From positions 1 to 30,537 of the forward strand of contig JAHZAT010000054.1 of the NCBI GenBank assembly GCA_019423795.1: a stretch of 30,537 nucleotides of DNA, in the 5' to 3' direction. The notes under the pieces are model-generated. The model had not been told where the DNA came from. It was given only the letters and a program-made list of their open reading frames with translations, and made no database searches. A program made the translations under genes and the position numbers. This stretch comes from Clostridiales bacterium. GTDB lineage: Bacteria; Bacillota; Clostridia; Lachnospirales; Lachnospiraceae. Shown here in pieces: positions 1 to 7,587 of this stretch (position 1 is its first letter; each line of letters begins with the position of its first letter).

Positions 1-60
1 GTGAGGTTCTTCTTTCGTCTATTGACATTATTTATGAATTACAGGAATGCTTAAATTCAC

Positions 61-1752
61 TTAAAATTCAATTCTTTCGCCTCGTCCATTAATATAAGCA
101 ATGTACTCAGGAATATTATCCTTATCTATAAAAAACTTCTTATCACTCCATGCACCTTCCATAGCCTTATTATAATTTTCTGGAGAGAATAAATCTGTTT
201 TTACAAACTTTATTCTGGAAGAAATCACAGAACAAGAATCATCGTATTTTGTTTTTTCCTGATAAAAATGTCGATATGCCTGTATTTCATTTTCTCCACT
301 AAAACGAATAATAAATTTATATACGCTATGTGGAAGTTCCTGTATTTTTTTATAAAGACAAGCAAATCTATCGTTTTGAATGCCCAAAAGACTTTTATCG
401 TTTTCAATACTTCCGCTCATTTTGTATCCACCAATTAGTAAATACATTAAAAGAATGGTATTGTTTCTAATTCTAACAACAGCCTCATAATCATAAATAT
501 TATCCTTGTGAAAATGGTCATTTCTACAATCTTTTGCGAAGTTAAGCAAGAATTCGTGTACCTTTTCTCGCCCATTATCTGATAATCTCCATCCTTTTTC
601 ATTATCATGCAGAAACCATATCATCGGACCAAGGGTAATATTAAAATACTGTTCAAATTCTTTCTCAAACACTACTTGCCACCTACCTGTAGTTGGATTT
701 TTCCTTGTAGTTTTTCCTTCGCAACGTTTTCCTTTTGGAACGGTATTACCGCTCAGTATCCATAATTTTTCATTGGATGGATAATCCAGATTAATCTTGA
801 GTAATTTATAAATCAACTGCTCTATAGATTTCAAATAACCACATACTACGGATGTGTAATCAAAACTATTTCCACTTCTAAACACGTTATATTGGTATTC
901 TGCTGTAACAAAGCACTTGGCAAATCCTTCATTTCCGAGTAATGATTTATATAACTCATTGCCCATAAAATTAAAATCACAAATTTTATAATCCTCTTCA
1001 TCAAGAGAAATACCACTTAAATTCTTAGCATTATCTGCGTCCGAAAGCATCATGAATTGTTTGTCACGATAATTTTCGTGTGCTAACATAAAATCAATAT
1101 CTTGCTTAAAATTTGATAAATATCGCAGAGATAACCTTGGAATAGTTTCAAAACCAACATCATCATTAGCTTCCTTGACTGCCTTTTTGAATTTATCTAT
1201 TACTAAATTACAATCTAATTCTGAAAAGTACTCTTCAAGAAACTCTTTAAACGAAACACTCTTATAATGTAAATCGCCGTCTCGGTGCTTATAACTTTTT
1301 ATATTCCAATCAATCTGAACTATACTTTCAAGCTGATATTTCTTAAGCAGAGGTCCTATTTCATTATCACACAATCTAGTGTATCTATATCCTATCTTTT
1401 TATTATCCTGGCAAACAATAAATTCAAATGGATAAATATCTTCTATAGATTCATTGCTAAATCTTACTTCCTTTTTCTTTTCAGGGCATAAACACTCAAT
1501 TCCGAACAGATGAAATAATTCCATCAATGATTGATTAATTAAAATATCACGCGAATACCATTCTAAAGAACGTTCAAAATAAGCATACTCGTAAAACTCA
1601 CTGTTTGCTGGCTCTAAAATTTCAAAAGCCGGCTGTAGTCTTCTTATTTTTCTGAAGTATCCATTCTCAGCAATTGAATTCACTGTCTTCAAGAAATCCC
1701 TTACTACCCCATCTATTATTTCTTCCGCCTGCTTTTGCAAATCTATTAGCAT
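61..1752 (-). CDS. Large protein with a HEPN-like C-terminal Rx4H motif, possible abortive-infection RNase
   Basis: I do not recognise this protein as a named family. Numbered from the first in-frame Met (position 1761) it is 566 residues. Seen: a helical stretch around 301-322 (DYTSVVCGYLKSIEQLIYKL), followed about 90 residues later by CRNDHFHKDN with R413 and H418. An Arg, a polar residue and a His five positions on fits the Rx4-6H signature of HEPN ribonucleases, and the preceding helix resembles the first helix of such folds. The 300-residue N-terminal part is unassigned. No signal peptide or membrane segment is evident. A GGAGG lies 10 bases before the fourth codon ATG and only one base before the first, so I start at 1752. 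It sits at the end of a defence island downstream of a 35-aa gene. HEPN proteins in such places are usually toxin or abortive-infection effectors; that role is inference here. Confidence 0.6.
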   Translation of the reverse strand: MLIDLQKQAEEIIDGVVRDFLKTVNSIAENGYFRKIRRLQPAFEILEPANSEFYEYAYFERSLEWYSRDILINQSLMELFHLFGIECLCPEKKKEVRFSNESIEDIYPFEFIVCQDNKKIGYRYTRLCDNEIGPLLKKYQLESIVQIDWNIKSYKHRDGDLHYKSVSFKEFLEEYFSELDCNLVIDKFKKAVKEANDDVGFETIPRLSLRYLSNFKQDIDFMLAHENYRDKQFMMLSDADNAKNLSGISLDEEDYKICDFNFMGNELYKSLLGNEGFAKCFVTAEYQYNVFRSGNSFDYTSVVCGYLKSIEQLIYKLLKINLDYPSNEKLWILSGNTVPKGKRCEGKTTRKNPTTGRWQVVFEKEFEQYFNITLGPMIWFLHDNEKGWRLSDNGREKVHEFLLNFAKDCRNDHFHKDNIYDYEAVVRIRNNTILLMYLLIGGYKMSGSIENDKSLLGIQNDRFACLYKKIQELPHSVYKFIIRFSGENEIQAYRHFYQEKTKYDDSCSVISSRIKFVKTDLFSPENYNKAMEGAWSDKKFFIDKDNIPEYIAYINGRGERIEF

Positions 1753-1809
1753 CTTATTCATCCCTCCGCTTCACTTTTTATATCCAATATATCTGTTGGT
1801 TTAGTCTTG

Positions 1810-1850
1810 TTATAAATAAAATAGGCACACAATCCGTAGATCATGTGCCC
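1810..1850 (-). terminator. Hairpin with T-rich tail after the 35-aa gene
   Basis: Read on the minus strand, GGCACA (1849-1844) pairs with TGTGCC (1829-1824) across a 14-base loop and is followed by TATTTTATTTATAA. The stem is only 6 bp with a large loop, so termination may be partial. It lies between the 35-aa gene and the HEPN-like gene and could act as an attenuator between them. Confidence 0.5.
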
Positions 1851-1873
1851 TGATGTGTTTTACTGACAGCAAG

Positions 1874-1981
1874 CTATAGCCTTTCCTTGTCTATTTTAGC
1901 AAGGCTGATTTCCTTGACGGCAAGAACTACTGTTTCTGCCAAGTCAATAAGAGCCAGTACGACTTCCTTATCCCATTTCAT
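1874..1981 (-). CDS. Small 35-aa amphipathic protein of unknown function
   Basis: ATG at 1981-1979 and TAG at 1876-1874 define a 35-residue product beginning MKWDKEVVLALIDLAETVV. An AAAGGAGG ribosome site lies about 7 bases before the ATG, a TTGAAA-17-TATCAT promoter about 70 bases upstream, a 5-5-5 palindrome between promoter and ATG, and a terminator-like hairpin downstream. That complete set of signals argues for a real gene despite its size. The peptide has Val, Leu, Ile and Ala at spacings that would form one hydrophobic face of a helix with Asp, Glu and Lys on the other. It has no obvious uncharged membrane span. I recognise no family. It could be a small toxin or antitoxin, a regulator of the HEPN-like gene 113 bases downstream, or an unrelated peptide. 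Confidence 0.6.
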   Translation of the reverse strand: MKWDKEVVLALIDLAETVVLAVKEISLAKIDKERL

Positions 1982-2008
1982 AGACGTTCCTCCTTTTTCA
2001 GAAAGTGC

Positions 2009-2023
2009 GGTACAAATGGTACC
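2009..2023. promoter_or_regulatory. Palindrome GGTAC-AAATG-GTACC, possible operator
   Basis: A perfect 5-bp inverted repeat with a 5-base spacer lies 27 bases before the small-gene ATG and downstream of its predicted -10. That is the usual place for a repressor site or a short leader hairpin. No regulator gene for it is visible nearby. Confidence 0.4.
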
Positions 2024-2047
2024 AAATTGAAGTCACACATCACTTAA

Positions 2048-2076
2048 ATGATAGCACATTTTCTTATCTATTTCAA
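2048..2076 (-). promoter_or_regulatory. Sigma-A-type promoter of the 35-aa gene
   Basis: On the minus strand TTGAAA (2076-2071) and TATCAT (2053-2048) are separated by exactly 17 bases; each matches 5 of 6 consensus positions. It points at the small gene starting at 1981. Confidence 0.65.
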
Positions 2077-2080
2077 TTGA

Positions 2081-2271
2081 TTATACATTATCATTAGCCA
2101 TGAACCCATTGATACAAAAATCATAATAGATTCGATGAGCAACATGCTGTAGCATTTCACCTATTCCCGTCAAACAATAATGCCTTTTATATTTTTCATA
2201 GTCAATATCATAACTATCATCTTTATAGCTTACCAAGCTATTCACAGCTTTACCATGAATAAAAGCACCTA
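2081..2271 (-). pseudogene. Coding fragment without a start codon
   Basis: One minus-strand frame is open for about 60 codons, from just past a TGA near the end of the neighbouring ORF to a TAA at 2083-2081. It reads VGAFIHGKAVNSL at its start and GFMANDNV at its end. There is no ATG with a ribosome site. The fragment lies immediately after the stop of the 217-codon ORF in a different frame, so it may be the frameshifted C-terminus of that gene or the relic of another gene. The family is not recognised. Confidence 0.4.
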
Positions 2272-2922
2272 CGAATCAATTTTATCTATTTTTTCAATTA
2301 CATTATCTTCAAATTGCTTAAAAATCTCCTCTCGATTATATATCATTTGATTTAATATACTATTTTCATCATTTATATACTTATATGGTTCAGTTTTATT
2401 AAAGTATAAACCATATACTTTTAATAAAAAATTATATTTTAATCCAGTATGTGCAAAATATTTCAAACTAGGTTTGTTCATGGATCGTATTAATTCTCTA
2501 TCAAATTTCTTATACCATTGATGTATTCCTTCATATAATGGAACACTAACCCATCGTAATTCTTCATCTGAAATCCCTACTTTACGACATTTTACAGCGT
2601 AATCCATAAGAAAATTTTTAATATATACTAAATAAATTACAGATGTATTCCTCAAACAATATCCATATTTTCTATGTAATTCATTTAATACACTTGCAAT
2701 TTCTGTAAGTGATTTATATGAATAGCAGCAAGCAGGTGTATAGACTTTTTCCCCAATATTCTCAAAAATCAATATGTCGTTATCTTCTGTAATACATAAA
2801 TCCTCATACTGTGATAATATATCAATTTCTTTTCTTATTTCCGTAATACCTTCGTATTTTATCTTCGAAAGATCACTTGCAATCTTCAATTTTTCTGTAT
2901 AAAGTAATTTAAAATTACCCAA
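2269..2922 (-). CDS. Hypothetical protein, probably 5'-truncated or decayed
   Basis: A 217-codon frame starting at a TTG (2922) with no ribosome-binding site. The frame stays open upstream to a TAA near 2978 but offers no ATG. The first internal Met lies about halfway through the protein (FLMDYAVK), too late to be a sensible start. The protein is rich in Lys, Ile, Tyr and Asn, has no membrane segment, and contains no motif I can assign. An AT-rich gap and then the IS66 element lie upstream, and a further open fragment follows its stop in another frame. I read this as a damaged gene whose start was lost or frameshifted, although a TTG start cannot be excluded. Confidence 0.45.
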   Translation of the reverse strand: MGNFKLLYTEKLKIASDLSKIKYEGITEIRKEIDILSQYEDLCITEDNDILIFENIGEKVYTPACCYSYKSLTEIASVLNELHRKYGYCLRNTSVIYLVYIKNFLMDYAVKCRKVGISDEELRWVSVPLYEGIHQWYKKFDRELIRSMNKPSLKYFAHTGLKYNFLLKVYGLYFNKTEPYKYINDENSILNQMIYNREEIFKQFEDNVIEKIDKIDS

Positions 2923-3176
2923 GAAATGTGTTAATAGACTAGTTAATATAGCAAAACAAAAGATATAGTTGCTGTCATAATTTTATCTTGATATATAACA
3001 AAAAACTCTTTCACTTTATAATATTCTCCTAAAACTAATTTTCTGACTTTGTAAAGTATTAGAGATCTTAAGTCGTTCTATAGTGGTTCAGTTGTCAAGA
3101 CAAAAATCTAAGACTTTCATAATGAACTGATAGGTTGATAAGTTACTGTATCTGTAGAGACGTACGTAGGATGAAC
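2923..3176. other. Gene-free left flank of the IS66 element
   Basis: About 250 bases with stops in all frames and no RNA gene, promoter or strong hairpin that I can support. The left terminal repeat of IS66 begins at 3177. Confidence 0.5.
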
Positions 3177-3196
3177 GTAAACGGTAAATCAGTGTT
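3177..3196 (+). repeat. IS66 left terminal inverted repeat
   Basis: GTAAACGGTAAATCAGTGTT pairs with the complement of 5837-5856, differing only at base 6 (C versus T). It marks the tnpC end of the element. Confidence 0.85.
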
Positions 3197-3210
3197 ACCG
3201 ATAAATTTTT

Positions 3211-3236
3211 GATCACTGGATTTCTATCCAGTGATC
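3211..3236 (+). terminator. Perfect 10-bp hairpin at the tnpC end of IS66
   Basis: GATCACTGGA (3211-3220), a 6-base loop and TCCAGTGATC (3227-3236) form a perfect stem directly abutting the tnpC stop codon. On the plus strand it is followed by TTATTTTTTA, so it best terminates transcription entering the element from outside in the antisense direction. On the minus strand the following AAAAATTTAT gives a weaker terminator for tnpC. Confidence 0.65.
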
Positions 3237-4841
3237 TTATTTTTTACATTCTGTTGGCAGGTGTTCTGACCATGGTAATAGTTCTTCTAAAAAATCTAGA
3301 TTTCTATCTTCCATGTGTTTTGGAATCTCTATCAGCAGATATTTTAAATATTCATATGGTTTTAACTGGTTCGCTTTGGCTGTCTCTGTAATACTGTAGA
3401 TCATTGCACTTGCTTTGGCCCCATTTACTGTATCTATCACATGCCAGTTATTCCGCCCAACGCAAAAGCTCCGAATAGCAATCTCTGCATTATTATTATC
3501 GAGAGGTACTAATGGATCATACAAAAACGCTCTGAGATATCTTTCCTGATTCAGGCTGTACTGCATTGCGTTATATAAAGCACTCCCAGTTCCTACAGAT
3601 CCTATGTTTGATCTTACCCACGAAAAGAAAGCATCGACCAATGGTGATACCTGTTCTTTCCTCCGTTTTTTTCGCTGCTCTGGTTCATACCCGTCCAGGC
3701 TGTTATCGGTATGATAGATCGCTCCGATCTGGGCAACTGCAGCTTCTGCAAGACTTCCTTTTGATGCTTTTTTCCCTAATGCTTTACAGATCTGGACATA
3801 TTTCCGCCTTGCATGCGTCCAGCAGCCTGCAACTGTGATGTTTGCATTTTCCCTTGCAATCTTATGATATGCTTCAAAACCATCACAGACGATCGTTCCT
3901 TCATATCCTTTCAAAAACTCCGCCGGATGGCTTGAATTTCTGGTTTTCTGATATTCATACAAGATCACTGGCTGTTGTCCATCTTTTGTACCAGTACGAT
4001 AAACCCACATATAACTGTTGCACATCGTATCCCGGCCGTCTCTCTTGACTTTGACTGGTGTTTCATCCGCATGGATCACCGGGCCCTGATAGATCTGCTG
4101 ATGCATCCGGTCATATAATAAAGATAAATAGCGTTCACTGCTTTTGATCACCCAACTGGACATTGTCTGTCTTGAAATATAAATGTCATTCCTTTTAAAT
4201 TCCTGTTCCAGACGATACAAGGGCATCGCATTCACATATTTAAAGTTCAAGACTGCCGCCAGTAGGGATGGCGTTACGATACTATTTTTTAAGATTTCGG
4301 AAGGACGTTCTGCACTTATGATCTTATCTTCATTTTTTGCACTGTAATAAGCGACATGATGCTCGATCACTTCGAAAGTTGCTGGATGAAAATCCAGTTT
4401 TTTATAAATCCTGTCTGGAAGTCTCCGATATCCATTTGGGAACAGCTCAGAAAGCTGTTTTTCAGAAAGTTCATGATATTCTTCCCGGACGGGAAGTCCT
4501 GACAGATCTTCATCACGTTTTCCTTTCGGTCTTTTTTTACGTTTATATGCAGAAATGACTTCTTCGATCAATGGTTCTTCTTCACAGTCTGTTTCTATCG
4601 TAACTTCAGCTTCGTTAAAACACAGAGTCAACTGATCATAGTCAAATTTCTCCGTTTTCTGAGCAAAACGATCTGTTCGTGACATGGTAAGCTGTTCATA
4701 GATCAGGTCAAACTTTCGGTTCAGTTCTTCTAACTGTGTTGTCTGTTTTTGCAGCTGTTCCTGTTGAGAAAGAAACAGTTCGATGATCTGTTTCTTTGTA
4801 AATCTGTTTAATTGTCCCTCGTTAAATATGATCTCTTTCAT
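3237..4841 (-). CDS. tnpC: IS66 family DDE transposase (TnpC)
   Basis: This 534-residue protein catalyses cutting and joining of the IS66 ends. The N-terminus (about 20-55) is Gln- and Leu-rich and likely coiled-coil, as in the IS66 leucine-zipper region. The DDE core is visible: an Asp in GPVIHADETPVKV, an Asp in GTIVCDGFEAYHK, and a Glu in NNNAEIAIRSFCVGRNNW, followed by the conserved C-terminal region. Length matches intact family members. The start is the ATG at 4841, followed downstream by a hairpin touching the stop. It is the last of three element genes, with a 106-base gap after tnpB. No frameshift is visible, so the protein should be functional. Confidence 0.95.
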   Translation of the reverse strand: MKEIIFNEGQLNRFTKKQIIELFLSQQEQLQKQTTQLEELNRKFDLIYEQLTMSRTDRFAQKTEKFDYDQLTLCFNEAEVTIETDCEEEPLIEEVISAYKRKKRPKGKRDEDLSGLPVREEYHELSEKQLSELFPNGYRRLPDRIYKKLDFHPATFEVIEHHVAYYSAKNEDKIISAERPSEILKNSIVTPSLLAAVLNFKYVNAMPLYRLEQEFKRNDIYISRQTMSSWVIKSSERYLSLLYDRMHQQIYQGPVIHADETPVKVKRDGRDTMCNSYMWVYRTGTKDGQQPVILYEYQKTRNSSHPAEFLKGYEGTIVCDGFEAYHKIARENANITVAGCWTHARRKYVQICKALGKKASKGSLAEAAVAQIGAIYHTDNSLDGYEPEQRKKRRKEQVSPLVDAFFSWVRSNIGSVGTGSALYNAMQYSLNQERYLRAFLYDPLVPLDNNNAEIAIRSFCVGRNNWHVIDTVNGAKASAMIYSITETAKANQLKPYEYLKYLLIEIPKHMEDRNLDFLEELLPWSEHLPTECKK

Positions 4842-4947
4842 AAGACCACACTATCATAGAACATAAACGCATGTAAAGAGATATGAGACAACTTTTTAAA
4901 TCCGTGGATAAAGTCATTTTGACAGGAATACTTTATCCACAGAATGT

Positions 4948-5313
4948 TCAGACGAAACGTGGATGATCTATTTTCTGAATACATTTTTTAGGCTTGATCG
5001 TCAGACCTTCCATCAGCCATCGAAACTGCTGGGATGTAAGCTTACATACTTCTTCCTGACTTCTGGGCCATTGGAATTTACTGGCTTTTTGTTCTAACCG
5101 TTTATAACAGAGTAAAAATCCATCACCTTCCCATATAAGTGCCTTGATCCGGTCTGTTTTACGTCCACAGAACATAAACAGAGTTCCAGGCTGAAAAGGA
5201 TCCATCCCATAGGTTTGAGAAATGATGTTTGAAAGAGAATCGATTCCTTTTCTTAGATCTGTATAACCACACACAATATAAACAGCTTGAAGATCTTTTG
5301 CATCATTCAGCAT
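4948..5313 (-). CDS. tnpB: IS66 family accessory protein TnpB
   Basis: A 121-residue IS66 Orf2 protein (not the Cas12-like TnpB of IS200/IS605). It carries the family hallmarks VCGYTDLRKGIDSL near the N-terminus, LFMFCGRKTDRIKALIWEGDGF in the middle and a WPR motif near the end. It is needed together with TnpC for transposition in studied IS66 elements, though its biochemical role is not settled. Its start overlaps the end of the upstream tnpA-like gene by 11 bases, which suggests coupled translation. The length is typical and the frame intact. Confidence 0.93.
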   Translation of the reverse strand: MLNDAKDLQAVYIVCGYTDLRKGIDSLSNIISQTYGMDPFQPGTLFMFCGRKTDRIKALIWEGDGFLLCYKRLEQKASKFQWPRSQEEVCKLTSQQFRWLMEGLTIKPKKCIQKIDHPRFV

Positions 5314-5695
5314 TTTTCAGGTTCCTCAGCACACGGAAAAGAAGTTGTTCGTCCGTATTTTCATAGATACGAATGCGAAGATCATCCTGAAAGATATCAA
5401 GGAAAGAATCTGTGGTTTGAAGTTTTGAGGGATTTTTTTGTACACTCTGATCTTCATGAAACAGTTCTTTGGGTACGATTGCTAGATTTTCCTGAAGTTT
5501 TTCTTCAGATACTTGATCGAGATAAGCTTCTTTTACCTTTCTGACTCTGTAATAATATCCAGCTGCAGAAATCCCATAATTCTCTTTACACCATTCATCC
5601 AGAGGGATCTGTTGAGGTCGTCCTTTGGATTCCTGCATCATCTGAAACCATTCCTGCAATTGAACCTGTTGCGTGACTAAAGTTGTTTTTGACAT
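5303..5695 (-). CDS. tnpA: IS66 family accessory protein TnpA-like
   Basis: First gene of the element, 130 residues. The N-terminal half (about 12-55) has QEWFQMMQESKGRPQQ followed by WCKENYGISAAGYYYRVRKV, a helix-turn-helix-like pattern usual in IS66 TnpA proteins, suggesting DNA binding at the element ends. The C-terminal half is acidic and variable. AGGAGG lies 11 bases before the ATG, and a nested inverted repeat lies just upstream in the leader. The final codons overlap tnpB. Confidence 0.88.
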   Translation of the reverse strand: MSKTTLVTQQVQLQEWFQMMQESKGRPQQIPLDEWCKENYGISAAGYYYRVRKVKEAYLDQVSEEKLQENLAIVPKELFHEDQSVQKNPSKLQTTDSFLDIFQDDLRIRIYENTDEQLLFRVLRNLKNAE

Positions 5696-5724
5696 AAACT
5701 ATATCGCCTCCTAAAAAAATCAAG

Positions 5725-5776
5725 AATGTTAAGACTCAAACTTTTTTACAAGTCAAAAAAGTTAAGGCTTAACATT
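5725..5776 (-). promoter_or_regulatory. Nested inverted repeat in the IS66 leader
   Basis: Outer arms AATGTTAAG (5725-5733) and CTTAACATT (5768-5776) enclose inner arms AACTTTTTT (5739-5747) and AAAAAAGTT (5755-5763). The transcript of the minus strand would fold into a long hairpin about 30 bases before the tnpA-like start. It could limit read-in or control transposase translation. Confidence 0.5.
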
Positions 5777-5836
5777 TTTGACCCCTGTTTAAAATCTTGA
5801 GTTAATTATCTCAGATTACTTTAGGATTTTGTAGAG

Positions 5837-5856
5837 AACACTGATTTACCATTTAC
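5837..5856 (-). repeat. IS66 right terminal inverted repeat
   Basis: AACACTGATTTACCATTTAC is the complement of the left end with one mismatch. It marks the promoter-proximal end of the element. Confidence 0.85.
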
Positions 5857-6579
5857 ATAAATATCACTTTTTCCAGATGAATTTCTTCAAAAATTCTAAG
5901 TACCCTTACCCTTTCATTAAAATAATAAACTGTATTGTATTTGGATTAAAAAAATTTTTATAAAACTCCCCTATCTATTATTCCAAGCACCCTTTATGTA
6001 TTATTATACCATATTATTCTTTAATATCAGTAATTTTATCTAATGAACTTTATATACACATAAAAATAATCAAAACATATACATATTATAAAAATCACTG
6101 CCATTTATGACCATTCTATTTCATTTTATATCATTGTGCAATTAAACCTTTAGGTTAAAAAGTTAGTTAAACAAATATCGTTATCAGGCAAACCGATCCT
6201 TTATCATTGGTCGTATGAAAACGATCTTCCCTAAGATCCTGTGCCAGATGTTAGATTTCTCAGCAATTGATCGATTATATTCTGAATCCGTTCGCTGCAG
6301 ATCACAGATCATTCCAGACCGATCCTTCCCTCGAAGGAAAAGTAAAACATATGGCCGGAATCATTTCAAAAATCAAAAGGTTGCTTTTTAATTTTTATAA
6401 TTTCTAAAAAGCTTTCATTGGAAAGCTTTTTAAAGTGCGCTTTTTTTCAGGGTTTCTCTTGTATTTTTTCATGATAAAATCAATATTTTTTATAGAACTT
6501 TCAATACTTCTTAAGTTGAAGCTTAGTTGACCACATTGGCTACGGGACCTTAACAGGGGCCTCAGGAATACTTGCGTTT
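5857..6579. other. Gene-poor gap between IS66 and the Kiwa-like pair
   Basis: About 720 bases. From 5857 to 6180 the DNA is extremely AT-rich with no credible frame; an extended -10-like TGGTATAAT on the minus strand (complement near 6003-6013) is the only signal. From 6190 to 6390 the base composition is clearly richer in G and C, and two overlapping plus-strand frames read like protein pieces that switch frame midway. This looks like a decayed gene remnant of another origin. A hairpin at 6406-6431 follows. I see no RNA gene. Confidence 0.45.
6406..6431. terminator. Symmetric 11-bp terminator-like hairpin
   Basis: AAAAAGCTTTC (6406-6416), loop ATTG, GAAAGCTTTTT (6421-6431). The A and T ends make it a plausible bidirectional terminator. 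It lies about 150 bases past the kwaB stop on the minus strand and just past the decayed frame on the plus strand. Confidence 0.6.
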
Positions 6580-7578
6580 TCATATTCTTGATACAATTGG
6601 TTTTGCCTTATCTTTCACCTCAGTATCATATTCTTGTCCTGTAACATCAGATCTAGTATATCTCTCTGTAAATAAATCAATAATATTTTCAACATCTGTA
6701 AAATTTCTTAAATATATTTGATCTTCTCTCTCATCAAATATGTTTTTCCATCTATCAACTGTATGCACTTTATTCATAAGATCTTCCTTATCCATAGCTG
6801 CCACTGGATATTTATGTATCTGCATCATTTTCTTAGCATATTTTTTATTTGATCTACCCACATATTCACTAAGTTTATCTTGATTTTTAACTATTCCTAC
6901 TCCAGCAATTAACAAAGCAGCTTTTTCTGCAGAAACTCGTATAAATTTTTCCAAATGTAAATGTCTTTCCATAAATTTAATTTCGTTTGTTACTATTTTA
7001 TTTGACAAAATTAATAAATCAACATTCTTCGTAATAACAAACATTTGATCTTCCAGTTCTTTAAAAACATCTGTGTCTTCATGAGATTTTGGAATAATCT
7101 GAAAATGCTTTTTTTGTTTATTAGGTATAGAAGATGGTAGTATTCTCTGATATGCCCATAATCTTTTTAATTTTCCCTCACGTTGAAAAGTAAATTTAAA
7201 TAAAATAGCATCCGCATTATTTTTATCTTCTATACTGAAATTTTTTATTTTAGGATCATCTGCCATTCCAATATAATCAAAAGGATAATAAGATTCATTT
7301 TGTTCAATTACATAAAATCTATTCTGTTCACTTGCAAGTTCATCTCCACTTGTAAACTGGCTTTCTTCCGAAAGATACTTACATCGAATTGTTTGTTCAA
7401 TACCATCACAAATTCTTTGTTTAAATCCATCATTACTACTTGGATCACCCTCTTCTAAAATAAATTTTTTAATTTTAGGGTCTTCATTCTTCATTGCTAT
7501 ATAAATTTCAAATCCATATTTTTCATCTAAAATCTCTTTAACTTCTTCTATAATTATATTTTTTATCTCATTACTCAT
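6580..7578 (-). CDS. kwaB: Kiwa defence protein KwaB-like (DUF4868)
   Basis: A 332-residue soluble protein. Its arrangement fits DUF4868/KwaB: a variable N-terminal half, then a central segment with DLLILSNKIVTNEIKFMERHL, where a strand leads into a helix, and a charged helical C-terminus. It follows a small four-helix membrane protein by 9 bases, the two-gene layout that defines Kiwa. Published work describes KwaB as the DNA-binding partner that acts after the KwaA membrane sensor detects infection. An AGGAG site overlapping the kwaA stop precedes the ATG, which suggests coupled translation. Identification rests on layout, length and motif memory; no alignment was possible, and a different DUF4868 protein is the main alternative. 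Confidence 0.68.
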   Translation of the reverse strand: MSNEIKNIIIEEVKEILDEKYGFEIYIAMKNEDPKIKKFILEEGDPSSNDGFKQRICDGIEQTIRCKYLSEESQFTSGDELASEQNRFYVIEQNESYYPFDYIGMADDPKIKNFSIEDKNNADAILFKFTFQREGKLKRLWAYQRILPSSIPNKQKKHFQIIPKSHEDTDVFKELEDQMFVITKNVDLLILSNKIVTNEIKFMERHLHLEKFIRVSAEKAALLIAGVGIVKNQDKLSEYVGRSNKKYAKKMMQIHKYPVAAMDKEDLMNKVHTVDRWKNIFDEREDQIYLRNFTDVENIIDLFTERYTRSDVTGQEYDTEVKDKAKPIVSRI

Positions 7579-7587
7579 ATTCGTCTT

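Larger units (their letters stand above)
3177..5856 (-). mobile_element. Complete IS66-family insertion sequence, 2680 bp
   Basis: The element has three genes in the standard IS66 order (accessory TnpA-like, TnpB, DDE transposase TnpC), all on the minus strand, bounded by 20-bp terminal inverted repeats with one mismatch that start with GTAA as is usual for the family. All three frames look intact, so it may be active. IS66 members normally make an 8-bp target duplication. Here the 8 bases outside the left end (GGATGAAC) and right end (ATAAATAT) differ, so the flanks have changed since insertion, by deletion, recombination between copies or later mutation. Confidence 0.92.

Noticed and set aside
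1..28. Possible start of another minus-strand gene (ATG at 28, MSIDERRTS)
   Set aside because: No ribosome-binding site, and only nine codons are visible before the window ends.
6217..6390. Plus-strand ORF beginning MKTIFPKIL
   Set aside because: No ribosome site, the protein-like text switches frame midway, and it fits a decayed remnant better than a gene.
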